64,000 bases of DNA. Origin: Cafeteria roenbergensis (taxonomy: Eukaryota; Sar; Bigyra; Bicosoecida; Cafeteriaceae). Within the stretch, counting starts at the first letter, position 1; every line of letters begins with the position of its first letter. The notes under the pieces are model-generated. The model was not told the origin of the DNA. It saw only the letters and a list, made by a program, of their open reading frames with translations, and made no database searches. This document shows positions 1 through 13,300 of the stretch, piece after piece. A program made the position numbers and the translations under genes. The DNA lies in assembly GCA_008330645.1 (NCBI GenBank), contig VLTN01000006.1:1-64000 (forward strand), read 5' to 3'.

Positions 1-3000
1 CCGCAGACGTCGCGTCAGACGACGACACCACAACGTGACCCGACGACGACGACGACCCGCCGCCGCTCACCACCGACACCACACCGCCCACAGACGACGT
101 GTCCGTCGTGGACCCCGCCGACACCACCACGTTGCCGCCCGCCCGACCCGCTGTCCGTCGACCCCACGCCCACCGACACCGACCCCGCAGCACCGCCGCT
201 CGCCGCACCAGTCGACACAACCACGCTCCCGGCCGTGCCCGCCGTGGACGCGCCGCTCAGCACCGACACCGCACCCGACGCACCCGACTGCGTCGTGCCC
301 GTCGACAGCGTCAGCCACCCGCTCGCGCCCGCAGACGTCGCGTCAGACGACGACACCACAACGTGACCCGACGACGACGACGACCCGCCGCCGCTCACCA
401 CCGACACCACACCGCCCACAGACGACGTGTCCGTCGTGGACCCCGCCGACACAACCACGTTGCCGCCCGACCCGCTGTCCGTCGACCCCACGCCCACCGA
501 CACCGACCCCGCAGCACCGCCGCTCGCCGCACCAGTCGACACAACCACGCTCCCGGCCGTGCCCGCCGTGGACGCGCCGCTCAGCACCGACACCGCACCC
601 GACGCACCCGACTGCGTCGTGCCCGTCGACAGCGTCAGCCACCCGCTCGCGCCCGCAGACGTCGCGTCAGACGACGACACCACAACGTGACCCGACGACG
701 ACGACGACCCGCCGCCGCTCACCACCGACACCACACCGCCCACAGACGACGTGTCCGTCGTGGAGCCCGCAGACACAACCACGTGCCGTCCGACCCGTGA
801 CGACGTGCCCGCGCTCACAGACAACGACCCGCCGCCCGGCCCGCTGTCCGTCGACCCCACGCCCACCGACACCGACCCCGCAGCACCGCCGCTCGCCGCA
901 CCAGTCGACACAACCACGCTCCCGGCCGTGCCCGCCGTGGACGCGCCGCTCAGCACCGACACCGCACCCGACGCACCCGACTGCGTCGTGCCCGTCGACA
1001 GCGTCAGCCACCCGCTCGCGCCCGCAGACGTCGCGTCAGACGACGACACCACAACGTGACCCGACGACGACGACGACCCGCCGCCGCTCACCACCGACAC
1101 CACACCGCCCACAGACGACGTGTCCGTCGTGGACCCCGCCGACACAACCACGTTGCCGCCCGACCCGCTGTCCGTCGACCCCACGCCCACCGACACCGAC
1201 CCCGCAGCACCGCCGCTCGCCGCACCAGTCGACACAACCACGCTCCCGGCCGTGCCCGCCGTGGACGCGCCGCTCAGCACCGACACCGCACCCGACGCAC
1301 CCGACTGCGTCGTGCCCGTCGACAGCGTCAGCCACCCGCTCGCGCCCGCAGACGTCGCGTCAGACGACGACACCACAACGTGACCCGACGACGACGACGA
1401 CCCGCCGCCGCTCACCACCGACACCACACCGCCCACAGACGACGTGTCCGTCGTGGACCCCGCCGACACAACCACGTTGCCGCCCGACCCGCTGTCCGTC
1501 GACCCCACGCCCACCGACACCGACCCCGCAGCACCGCCGCTCGCCGCACCAGTCGACACAACCACGCTCCCGGCCGTGCCCGCCGTGGACGCGCCGCTCA
1601 GCACCGACACCGCACCCGACGCACCCGACTGCGTCGTGCCCGTCGACAGCGTCAGCCACCCGCTCGCGCCCGCAGACGTCGCGTCAGACGACGACACCAC
1701 AACGTGACCCGACGACGACGACGACCCGCCGCCGCTCACCACCGACACCACACCGCCCACAGACGACGTGTCCGTCGTGGACCCCGCCGACACAACCACG
1801 TTGCCGCCCGACCCGCCAGACGACGTGCCCGCGCTCACGGACACCGACCCGCCCGGCCCGCTGTCCGTCGACCCCACGCCCACCGACACCGACCCCGCAG
1901 CACCGCCGCTCGCCGCACCAGTCGACACAACCACGCTCCCGGCCGTGCCCGCCGTGGACGCGCCGCTCAGCACCGACACCGCACCCGACGCACCCGACTG
2001 CGTCGTGCCCGTCGACAGCGTCAGCCACCCGCTCGCGCCCGCAGACGTCGCGTCAGACGACGACACCACAACGTGACCCGACGACGACGACGACCCGCCG
2101 CCGCTCACCACCGACACCACACCGCCCACAGACGACGTGTCCGTCGTGGACCCCGCCGACACAACCACGTTGCCGCCCGACCCGCTGTCCGTCGACCCCA
2201 CGCCCACCGACACCGACCCCGCAGCACCGCCGCTCGCCGCACCAGTCGACACAACCACGCTCCCGGCCGTGCCCGCCGTGGACGCGCCGCTCAGCACCGA
2301 CACCGCACCCGACGCACCCGACTGCGTCGTGCCCGTCGACAGCGTCAGCCACCCGCTCGCGCCCGCAGACGTCGCGTCAGACGACGACACCACAACGTGA
2401 CCCGACGACGACGACGACCCGCCGCCGCTCACCACCGACACCACACCGCCCACAGACGACGTGTCCGTCGTGGACCCCGCCGACACAACCACGTTGCCGC
2501 CCGACCCGCCAGACGACGTGCCCGCTCACGGACACCGACCCGCCCGGCCCGCTGTCCGTCGACCCCACGCCCACCGACACCGACCCCGCAGCACCGCCGC
2601 TCGCCGCACCAGTCGACACAACCACGCTCCCGGCCGTGCCCGCCGTGGACGCGCCGCTCAGCACCGACACCGCACCCGACGCACCCGACTGCGTCGTGCC
2701 CGTCGACAGCGTCAGCCACCCGCTCGCGCCCGCAGACGTCGCGTCAGACGACGACACCACAACGTGACCCGACGACGACGACGACCCGCCGCCGCTCACC
2801 ACCGACACCACACCGCCCACAGACGACGTGTCCGTCGTGGACCCCGCCGACACAACCACGTTGCCGCCCGACCCGCCAGACGACGTGCCCGCGCTCACGG
2901 ACACCGACCCGCCCGGCCCGCTGTCCGTCGACCCCACGCCCACCGACACCGACCCCGCAGCACCGCCGCTCGCCGCACCAGTCGACACAACCACGCTCCC

Positions 3001-6000
3001 GGCCGTGCCCGCCGTGGACGCGCCGCTCAGCACCGACACCGCACCCGACGCACCCGACTGCGTCGTGCCCGTCGACAGCGTCAGCCACCCGCTCGCGCCC
3101 GCAGACGTCGCGTCAGACGACGACACCACAACGTGACCCGACGACGACGACGACCCGCCGCCGCTCACCACCGACACCACACCGCCCACAGACGACGTGT
3201 CCGTCGTGGACCCCGCCGACACAACCACGTTGCCGCCCGACCCGCTGTCCGTCGACCCCACGACCCACCGACACCGACCCCGCAGCACCGCCGCTCGCCG
3301 CACCAGTCGACACAACCACGCTCCCGGCCGTGCCCGCCGTGGACGCGCCGCTCAGCACCGACACCGCACCCGACGCACCCGACTGCGTCGTGCCCGTCGA
3401 CAGCGTCAGCCACCCGCTCGCGCCCGCAGACGTCGCGTCAGACGACGACACCACAACGTGACCCGACGACGACGACGACCCGCCGCCGCTCACCACCGAC
3501 ACCACACCGCCCACAGACGACGTGTCCGTCGTGGACCCCGCCGACACAACCACGTTGCCGCCCGACCCGCTGTCCGTCGACCCCACGCCCACCGACACCG
3601 ACCCCGCAGCACCGCCGCTCGCCGCACCAGTCGACACAACCACGCTCCCGGCCGTGCCCGCCGTGGACGCGCCGCTCAGCACCGACACCGCACCCGACGC
3701 ACCCGACTGCGTCGTGCCCGTCGACAGCGTCAGCCACCCGCTCGCGCCCGCAGACGTCGCGTCAGACGACGACACCACAACGTGACACGACGACGACGAC
3801 GACCCGCCGCCGCTCACCACCGACACCACACCGCCCACAGACGACGTGTCCGTCGTAGAGCCCGCCGACACAACCACGTTGCCGCCCGACCGCCCCGACG
3901 ACGTGTCCGTCGACCCCACGTGCCGCCCGCGCCACACGACACCGACCCGCCCGGCCCGCTGTCCGTCGACCCCACGCCCACCGACACCGACCCCGCAGCA
4001 CCGCCGCTCGCCGCACCAGTCGACACAACCACGCTCCCGGCCGTGCCCGCCGTGGACGCGCCGCTCAGCACCGACACCGCACCCGACGCACCCGACTGCG
4101 TCGTGCCCGTCGACAGCGTCAGCCACCCGCTCGCGCCCGCAGACGTCGCGTCAGACGACGACACCACAACGTGACCCGACGACGACGACGACCCGCCGCC
4201 GCTCACCACCGACACCACACCGCCCACAGACGACGTGTCCGTCGTGGACCCCGCCGACACAACCACGTTGCCGCCCGACCCGCTGTCCGTCGACCCCACG
4301 CCCGCCACCGACACCGACCCCCGCAGCACCGCCGCTCGCCGCACCAGTCGACACAACCACGCTCCCGGCCGTGCCCGCCGTGGACGCGCCGCTCAGCACC
4401 GACACCGCACCCGACGCACCCGACTGCGTCGTGCCCGTCGACAGCGTCAGCCACCCGCTCGCGCCCGCAGACGTCGCGTCAGACGACGACACCACAACGT
4501 GACCCGACGACGACGACGACCCGCCGCCGCTCACCACCGACACCACACCCCCACAGACGACGTGTCCGTCGTGGACCCCGCCGACACAACCACGTTGCCG
4601 CCCGACCCGCCTGACGACGTGCCCGCGCTCACAGACACCGACCCGCCCGGCCCGCTGTCCGTCGACCCCACGCCCACCGACACCGACCCCGCAGCACCGC
4701 CGCTCGCCGCACCAGTCGACACAACCACGCTCCCGGCCGTGCCCGCCGTGGACGCGCCGCTCAGCACCGACACCGCACCCGACGCACCCGACTGCGTCGT
4801 GCCCGTCGACAGCGTCAGCCACACCCGCTCGCGCCCGCAGACGAAGCGTCAGACGACGACACCACAACGTGACCCGACGACGACGACGACCCGCCGCCGC
4901 TCACCACCGACACCACACCGCCCACAGACGACGTGTCCGTCGTGGACCCCGCCGACACAACCACGTTGCCGCCCGACCCGCTGTCCGTCGACCCCACGCC
5001 CACCGACACCGACCCCGCAGCACCGCCGCTCGCCGCACCAGTCGACACAACCACGCTCCCGGCCGTGCCCGCCGTGGACGCGCCGCTCAGCACCGACACC
5101 GCACCCGACGCACCCGACTGCGTCGTGCCCGTCGACAGCGTCAGCCACCCGCTCGCGCCCGCAGACGTCGCGTCAGACGACGACACCACAACGTGACCCG
5201 ACGACGACGACGACCCGCCGCCGCTCACCACCGACACCACACCGCCCACAGACGACGTGTCCGTCGTGGACCCCGCCGACACAACCACGTTGCCGCCCGA
5301 CCCGCCAGACGACGTGCCCGCGCTCGACACCACCCGCCGCCCCCGCTGTCCGTCGACCCCACGCCCACCACCGACACCGCCCGCAGCACCGCCGCTCGCC
5401 GCACCAGTCGACACAACCACGCTCCCGGCCGTGCCCGCCGTGGACGCGCCGCTCAGCACCGACACCGCACCCGACGCACCCGACTGCGTCGTGCCCGTCG
5501 ACAGCGTCAGCCACCCGCTCGCGCCCGCAGACGTCGCGTCAGACGACGACACCACAACGTGACCCGACGACGACGACGACCCGCCGCCGCTCACCACCGA
5601 CACCACACCGCCCACAGACGACGTGTCCGTCGTGGACCCCGCCGACACAACCACGTTGCCGCCCGACCCGCTGTCCGTCGACCCCACGCCCACCGACACC
5701 GACCCCGCAGCACCGCCGCTCGCCGCACCAGTCGACACAACCACGCTCCCGGCCGTGCCCGCCGTGGACGCGCCGCTCAGCACCGACACCGCACCCGACG
5801 CACCCGACTGCGTCGTGCCCGTCGACAGCGTCAGCCACCCGCTCGCGCCCGCAGACGTCGCGTCAGACGACGACACCACAACGTGACCCGACGACGACGA
5901 CGACCCGCCGCCGCTCACCACCGACACCACACCGCCCACAGACGACGTGTCCGTCGTGGACCCCGCCGACACAACCACGTTGCCGCCCGACCCGCCAGAC

Positions 6001-7300
6001 GACGTGCCCGCGCTCACGACACCGACCCGCCCGGCCCGCTGTCCGTCGACCCCACGCCCACCGACACCGACCCCGCAGCACCGCCGCTCGCCGCACCAGT
6101 CGACACAACCACGCTCCCGGCCGTGCCCGCCGTGGACGCGCCGCTCAGCACCGACACCGCACCCGACGCACCCGACTGCGTCGTGCCCGTCGACAGCGTC
6201 AGCCACCCGCTCGCGCCCGCAGACGTCGCGTCAGACGACGACACCACAACGTGACCCGACGACGACGACGACCCGCCGCCGCTCACCACCGACACCACAC
6301 CGCCCACAGACGACGTGTCCGTCGTGGGACCCGCCGACACAACCACGTTGCCGCCCGACCCGCCAGACGACGTGCCCGCGCTCACGGACACCGACCCCCC
6401 GGCCGCTGTCCGTCGACCCCACGCCCACCGACACCGACCCCGCAGCACCGCCGCTCGCCGCACCAGTCGACACAACCACGCTCCCGGCCGTGCCCGCCGT
6501 GGACGCGCCGCTCAGCACCGACACCGCACCCGACGCACCCGACTGCGTCGTGCCCGTCGACAGCGTCAGCCACCCGCTCGCGCCCGCAGACGTCGCGTCA
6601 GACGACGACACCACAACGTGACCCGACGACGACGACGACCCGCCGCCGCTCACCACCGACACCACACCGCCCACAGACGACGTGTCCGTCGTGGACCCCG
6701 CCGACACAACCACGTTGCCGCCCGACCCGCTGTCCGTCGACCCCACGCCCACCGACACCGACCCCGCAGCACCGCCGCTCGCCGCACCAGTCGACACAAC
6801 CACGCTCCCGGCCGTGCCCGCCGTGGACGCGCCGCTCAGCACCGACACCGCACCCGACGCACCCGACTGCGTCGTGCCCGTCGACAGCGTCAGCCACCCG
6901 CTCGCGCCCGCAGACGTCGCGTCAGACGACGACACCACAACGTGACCCGACGACGACGACGACCCGCCGCCGCTCACCACCGACACCACACCGCCCACAG
7001 ACGACGTGTCCGTCGTGGACCCCGCCGACACAACCACGTTGCCGCCCGACCCGCCAGACGACGTGCCCGCGCTCACAGACACCGACCCGCCCGGCCCGCT
7101 GTCCGTCGACCCCACGCCCACCGACACCGACCCCGCAGCACCGCCGCTCGCCGCACCAGTCGACACAACCACGCTCCCGGCCGTGCCCGCCGTGGACGCG
7201 CCGCTCAGCACCGACACCGCACCCGACGCACCCGACTGCGTCGTGCCCGTCGACAGCGTCAGCCACCCGCTCGAGCCCGCAGACGTCGCGTCAGACGACT
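1..7300 (-). repeat. Homogeneous 324/369-bp coding tandem array (about 21 units)
   Basis: Successive copies of the same core start near 19, 343, 667, 1036, 1360, 1684, 2053, 2377, 2744, 3113, 3438, 3762, 4151, 4478, 4849, 5173, 5539, 5863, 6231, 6598, 6922 and 7291. Eleven units are about 324 bp (108 residues). Ten are about 369 bp and carry an extra ~15-residue segment (GPGGSVSVSAGTSSG). Each unit holds about seven ~15-residue solenoid turns. The cores look nearly identical by eye, unlike the divergent repeats of 7.3-25.9 kb. Small indels break the minus-strand frame at about nine places, mostly at the linker between cores. The array continues past the left edge. Confidence 0.95.
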
Positions 7301-10300
7301 CGATCCATCACTGCTCAACGAGCCCGTTGCCAGTTCGATGCCACCTGTGGACCCGCTGGCTGCAGACCCCGTAACTAGTGAAGCTGCACCAGTCGTGCCG
7401 CTGGTTGAGGATCCTGTTCTGAGGGTCAAGGCGCCTGACAGACGGCTGTCTGATGTTGCAATGTCGACGTGTCCGGATGTCGACGCGCTTGAGCCGCTTG
7501 CTATCACAACAGCTCCTCCAGTCGCAGTTGCATCGGATGTCGAACCCGCGACCAAAGACACTGCTCCGCCATTCCCAGATGTCGTGGACCCCACAGTCAT
7601 TTCGAGCCTCCCAGCTGCTCCCGCTGTTGCTTGTCCAACACGCAGGGAAATGCTTCCTGCATCGCCGGTGACTGCACTGCCTGTTGAGATCTCGACCGCC
7701 CCCGAACTCCCAGTCGTAGCGTCACCCGATCCAGCGAACACACTTCCAGAGTTTCCTGACTGTGCTGGGCCGGAAGACAGCATGACCTGCCCGGAATCGC
7801 CCCCAGTGGACCCGCCAGTCGTCACTGACAAGTGGCCGCTAGCTCCAAGCTGAGAGTTGCCCGTGCGGATGACCAACCACCCCGACTCGTCGTTCACTGT
7901 TGCTGCATCGGCTGTTTCGAACGTAGCACGGCCAGAGCTTGTGACCCCGCCCCCGCCTGTGCTGATTCGGACATCGCCGCTTCGAGAGCTCACATCCGAG
8001 GTTGTGCCCGCAGACAAGTCAATGGAGCCTCCGCCTCCGATGCCGGTCTCGCCAACCACCAAGCTAATTGCGCCCGCCCCGCTGAGGGCGGAGTCGACCC
8101 CGACAGACGTTCCAGTTGAAATCAGGATATCGCCTGCAAAGCCAAGCGCTGCGTTACCGGTCACAAGAGACATGGAGCCAGAGCTTCCGCCTAGCACCTC
8201 GCCTGTGAGCAGCGCAACGTCCCCCGAAGATCCCGTCGAGACAGAACCGGCTGATAAAATGATGGAGCCGCTGTTTCCTCTGGTTGAGCGGCCAGAGAGC
8301 AAGGAAATTCCGCCGCTGCTGCCGTCGGTGGCGTGACCAGAACTAAGAGACAGGAAGCCGCTGGCGCCGTTCGGAGCTGACGCGCTGCCAATGGCCACGT
8401 GTCCACTTGAGGATGTTGTGCCCGGGCCAGACGAAATCTCCACACTTCCGCTTGCAAAGTTGGTAGCTGTTGTGGACCCTGCTTGCACAACAAAGTTGCC
8501 ACCTGCGCTTGACGTTGATGTGCCGCCAACAACGCTCACGGCGCCAGATTCGCCATTGTTTGCGTTTCCGGTCCGGACAAGTACATTCCCGCTTGCCCCA
8601 AAGGTTGCAAGTCCAGTTGAAACCAAAACGTCACCGGTCGCCGGGCCCCCACCAGAACTCCCTGATTGCAGGGTCACCCCGCCAGTGCCAAACGTTCTGG
8701 CGTCACCTGACGACAAGAACAGCCGCCCGGATTCGAATGCTGAATCGAGCGCGTTGATGGTTGTCGTTGAACCAGCGACAATTGAAACGTCACCCCCGTC
8801 TCCAGACCCAGCGGCTCCGGCGCTCAGCAAAAGGCTTCCTGAACTTGAGAGAGCGCTCGACCCGGTCGCCAAAACCATGGATCCACTCAGGTCGTTTTGA
8901 GTGTCGCCAGTTAGCACCGACACACCGCCACTGGTCCTATCAGCGTCGTGCGAAGCCAGGGACACGTAGCCCGAACTCGCCCCGGTTGCTGTGGCATCGC
9001 CACTGACAATGCGAACGTTACCACTGGTGGCTGAAGACAGCACGCTGCCGGTGCTCAGCTGAATGTCGCCTCCGTCGCCAACTGAGCTCACTCCTGCGGT
9101 CACAGAAATCGCGCCTGAGCCGGTCGGTACTCCCACCCCACTTCCAAACGCATTGCCTGTCGAAAGCAGAATTGCGCCTGACTTGCCCATCGAAGAGGTT
9201 CCCGTTAACACGTTTACATGGCCCGAAATTCCCCGCTCCCCTGCATTGGCAGAGCGAATGGAAACGCTGCCTGACGTCGAAGACAAGCCATAGCCGCTCA
9301 ACAAGTCAATGAATCCGCCTGTTTGGCCATTGCCATTGCCCGCACGGAGCAAGATTTCACCGCCAAAGCCATCGTTCAGACCGTGGCCGCCGTACAGAAT
9401 CACCTTGCCTCCAGTTTCTTGGAATGCAAGCGTGTCACCGGCGCGAAGAATGATGTCGCCTCCGTCGCCACTCGAGGCCGTTCCGACCCGAAGAACAATG
9501 TCACCGCTCGAGTCTTGAGTCGCATCGCCAGTCTCAAGCACGATTTCACCTGCGGTTCCGCGGTTGGGATCGCGCAAAGAAGCGGCACAACAGGAACCGG
9601 TGGGGGCAGCAGAGGCCAGGCACACCGCAACCAAGCCAAGCAAGGGGCATTCGGGCGGTTTCAAGTCAGCACGGAGTGGCGAAGCAAGCGCGGATCGGTT
9701 CTCGAGCCAGGGGCGACAGCCAACCAACATCTCATCGCAGTGTCGGTGCAAATGAGTGCCTGTCGGAGGGGTGCTGGCTCGTGTCGGGAGCAGCGCGACG
9801 ACAAAAACTCACCTGCCTGCCCGCTGGAAGATGTCCCGGTCTTGAGATAGATCGACCCAGAGCGCCCTCGTGAACCAGCATTCACGGTGCGAATGTGGAT
9901 GTCTCCGGAGCTTGTCTTGTCTGAGTGCCCTGACCACAGATACACACTCCCTCCAGTATTTGTGGTCGTGTTTCCGCCGACAATGTTGACGGCTCCGCCA
10001 ACGACTGCGTCGCGCCCAGTGGAAGCACCTGCGTACAGGTTGAGGCTGCCCCCAGAAGCTGGCCCGGCTGCCTCGCCCGCTTGAATCCAGACCTTTCCAC
10101 CGTCTGCTGTGCCATCCCCCACGCCCACCAACACACTCACATGCCCCCCTGGGGCAGTTCGACCCGACCCCGTTGACAAGAGAACGGAGCCCCCGGCCCC
10201 GTTGGCGATCGACGACCCAGCTCCGGAAAGCAAACTCAGGTTTCCCCCAAACGAATTCGGCGCCGAGTTCGGGCCGGCCTTCAGCATGATGCTTGACCCG

Positions 10301-13300
10301 TGGGGTCCAAAGTCAGTCGAACCGCCCACCAGCGAAAGCGACCCAGCCTTGCCAAGAGACGAGTCACCGGTTTCAATGCTCACGTCTCCGGAGCCTCCAG
10401 AGGAGGCACTGCCCGTTGCAAATCTCAGGGCGCCAGACTGACCAGATTGACCCGCGTTTGGCGTCGCAAGTTCGATTGCGCCACTTGCTGAGCCGGTGGC
10501 CCTTGAGGCTCCCGAGGTGATTTTGACCGAACCACCATCGCTGCCAGTGCTGCTCCCAGCGTCGATCAGCACAGCGCCGCCTACACCGCCGGACGAACCT
10601 GTCGACGGTCCACCCAGCACTCTGGTTGTGCCTGCGACCCCTGAATCGGACGAAGTCGCTCCGGCGGCGAGCGTGGCATTGCCAGCCGCCGAGCCGCCCT
10701 CCGCGTTTCCTGCCAGCAAGGAAATCGAACCGCCTGTGCCGGCCGCACCAAGGGCGGCTCCGCCGGCGACGGTAACATTACCGGCGGCGCCCAAGGTGGC
10801 TGTTCCAGACGAGACCAGGACGTCGCCGCTTGCAAACGACTTGCCGCCAGATGCAACTGTGACGCGGCCACTGGTGCCATTGAACGCAGCGGCGCTTCCC
10901 GACACCAGTGAGAGCGAGCCACCCTGCGTTCCAGCATCTGCCTGGCCGCCAAGCACGGAAACATTTCCGCCAATCCCACCGGACAGATGAGTTGACCTCC
11001 CACCCCGGATTGAAACATCCCCGCCTTCTTGCCCCTGCGACCGAGCAGCTCCTGCTTCAATGGCAACGCGCCCAGAAGGCGAGTCACCTGCACCCGAGCC
11101 AGCAGAAAGCGACACATGGCCTCCGGGCCCAGAAGCGCCCTGGCCCCCAGAGAGCAGGAGGCTGCCACCTCGCCCTCCCAGCGAGCCCGATGCGCTTCCA
11201 GCAGTGGCTGCGAGAGTGCCGCCATCGACCCCATCTCCGCTGGCGCCGCCCGCCAAAATGCTAACGCTGCCCCCTGATGTCCCAAGAGCACCCCCTCCGG
11301 AAGAACCTCCGGCAAGTGTCACACTGCCTGCGAGACCACGCTGGGCGCTTCCAGAACCAAGACTGATGTCTCCCGATTTCGTGGCGGGAAGCCTCTCCAG
11401 CGTCGACGAGCCAAGCCCTTCAGCGGGCGGAAACTCAGTGTCAACGTTGCCTGTGAGCACCGACAGGGAACCGGAGCGGCTCATTGCAGACGAGCCAGCG
11501 CGCGAGCCCGTGGCAATGCTGATGCTGCCCGACTCTTCCTCGGCGGGTCCCGACACGAGCGACACGCCACCACCAATCGCCCCGCCCACCCCGCCACGAA
11601 CAACCACGGAGCCGCCGGCGCTCTTCTGTCCAGGGGCGCCAGCGCCTCCGTCCACATGAACGACTCCTCCGTGCCCCGAAGTCGACGTCGATGCGCCTGC
11701 TGCAATGGCAACACCGGCACCCTGGACGCCCGCACTCTCCCCGGCATGAATGCTGATGGACCCCGCGACGCCGCCACTGCCGGCCTTCCCGGTCATAATC
11801 GACACGCCGCCAGAACTGCCGGACCTCGCGCCGGCATGGGCCTCGCCGGCCGCTCCGGAGCTGATGACCACGGGGCCGCTTGAGCCGCCCTGCACTGACC
11901 GTGCAGTGCTAGCCATGCCTGGTCCCGATGCGATGGAGACAGCCCCGCTCAAGCCGGAGCCTGAGCCCGAGCCGAGCAGCACAGAGCCGCCGCGGCCGGA
12001 CGAATCTGTGGCCGTTGCCGAGCCTGAAGACAGGAGCAGGGAGCCCCCAGTCTGGGACCCGCTGCCGGCCGTGGCTTCCATAGATCCTCCAGTTGCATTG
12101 ACCGATCTTCCAAGTGCAGAGCCGGCAGCGATGCGAACGGGAGACCCACCTGCTGCGCCAGCAGAGTCCCCGGCCTTGATGAGAACGCCCCCGGCTGCGT
12201 AGGCTCCGGCTGTGGACCCTGACTCGATGCGGATGGGCCCAGACGCAGCGGAATGGGCCTTGCCGGTCTCCAGCACTGCGCCTCCGGAGCCCCCAGCATC
12301 TGGTCCAGAACCCACTGAGTCAGATGTCTTGAAGCGAAGCGACCCACTGATTGACGCGGCGCTTGCCCCAGTTTGCAGAGTGACGTCACCGCCCCGGCCA
12401 GCTTGCGCTGCGCCGCCGGCAGCGATGACCACGGAGCCTCCGGAAGACGTGGCCCCATGCCCTTGGCCCGCGGCAACAACCGCGGCGCCTCCTGTCCCGC
12501 TTGTCTCGCCGCCGTCGCCCGCAACGACTCGCACGCTGCCTCCTTCAGAGCTCGAACCTGCGGAGGGTCCGCCGCTGCCACCCAGAAGCGCTGCAGAGCC
12601 GCCCTTGCCTGACCCGCTCACGGCAGTTCCGGCCTTGACCACAACTGCCCCTCCGCTTGCGTTCGTGCCCGGGGAGCCAACGCCACTCCCGGCCGCCACG
12701 AGAACCGCCCCGCCCCCACCGATGTCGACCATGGTGTCGCCCTGGCCGGAGGCCCCGCCCCCGGCCCCCGCACGCACGGCTATGCTGCCACCGCGGCCGC
12801 TCGCAGAGCTGCCTGCAGAAAGCCCAAGAGTGCCGGCAGCTGCAGAGGCGGCGGGGGCGTCACCTGTGGACACCAGAACGCTTCCTGAGTCGCCAGACGC
12901 AGCTGCTCCAGAGTTGATGCGAACAGAGCCGGTGGCCAGACCAGAGCCCCCTGGGGCAGCCCCCACTGACGTTGCGAGGTTGTCGTTGTGGGCAGAGACG
13001 CGCTCGCTGACGCCGGAGCTGTGCAAACTTGATGCCGACGCCCCTGAGGCCACGACCACGTCACCAGAGACAGAAGCCGGTGATTCAGAGGCGCCTGACT
13101 CAATCTGGACGGCGCCGCCATTTCCTCCACTTGCGCTGCCACCACGAACAGCTGCTGTTCCCCCCGCCGCCCCAGGCCCACTGGCACCTCCCGCTGCGAG
13201 CAGCGCTGCACCGCCAGTCGACCCGGCGCCCACCGCAGACCCGGCGGTGAGCGAAGCTGCTCCGCCACGCAAGCCAGGGGACCCGCTGCTGCCTGCTGAA

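Noticed and set aside
1-7300. CRISPR array or satellite DNA
   Set aside because: Units of 324-369 bp with no unique spacers, coding for the same solenoid turns as the neighbouring exon.
7259-7300. An intron explaining the frame change near 7,290
   Set aside because: No GTGAG donor and CGCAG acceptor pair lies at the junction, and the repeat text runs directly into the array unit.
35-7853. Very long plus-strand open frames rich in Pro, Thr and Arg across the array (for example 35-2767 and 4235-7378)
   Set aside because: They are antisense shadows of the minus-strand Gly/Ser/Val repeat frame, which continues the recognisable repeat of the upstream exons.
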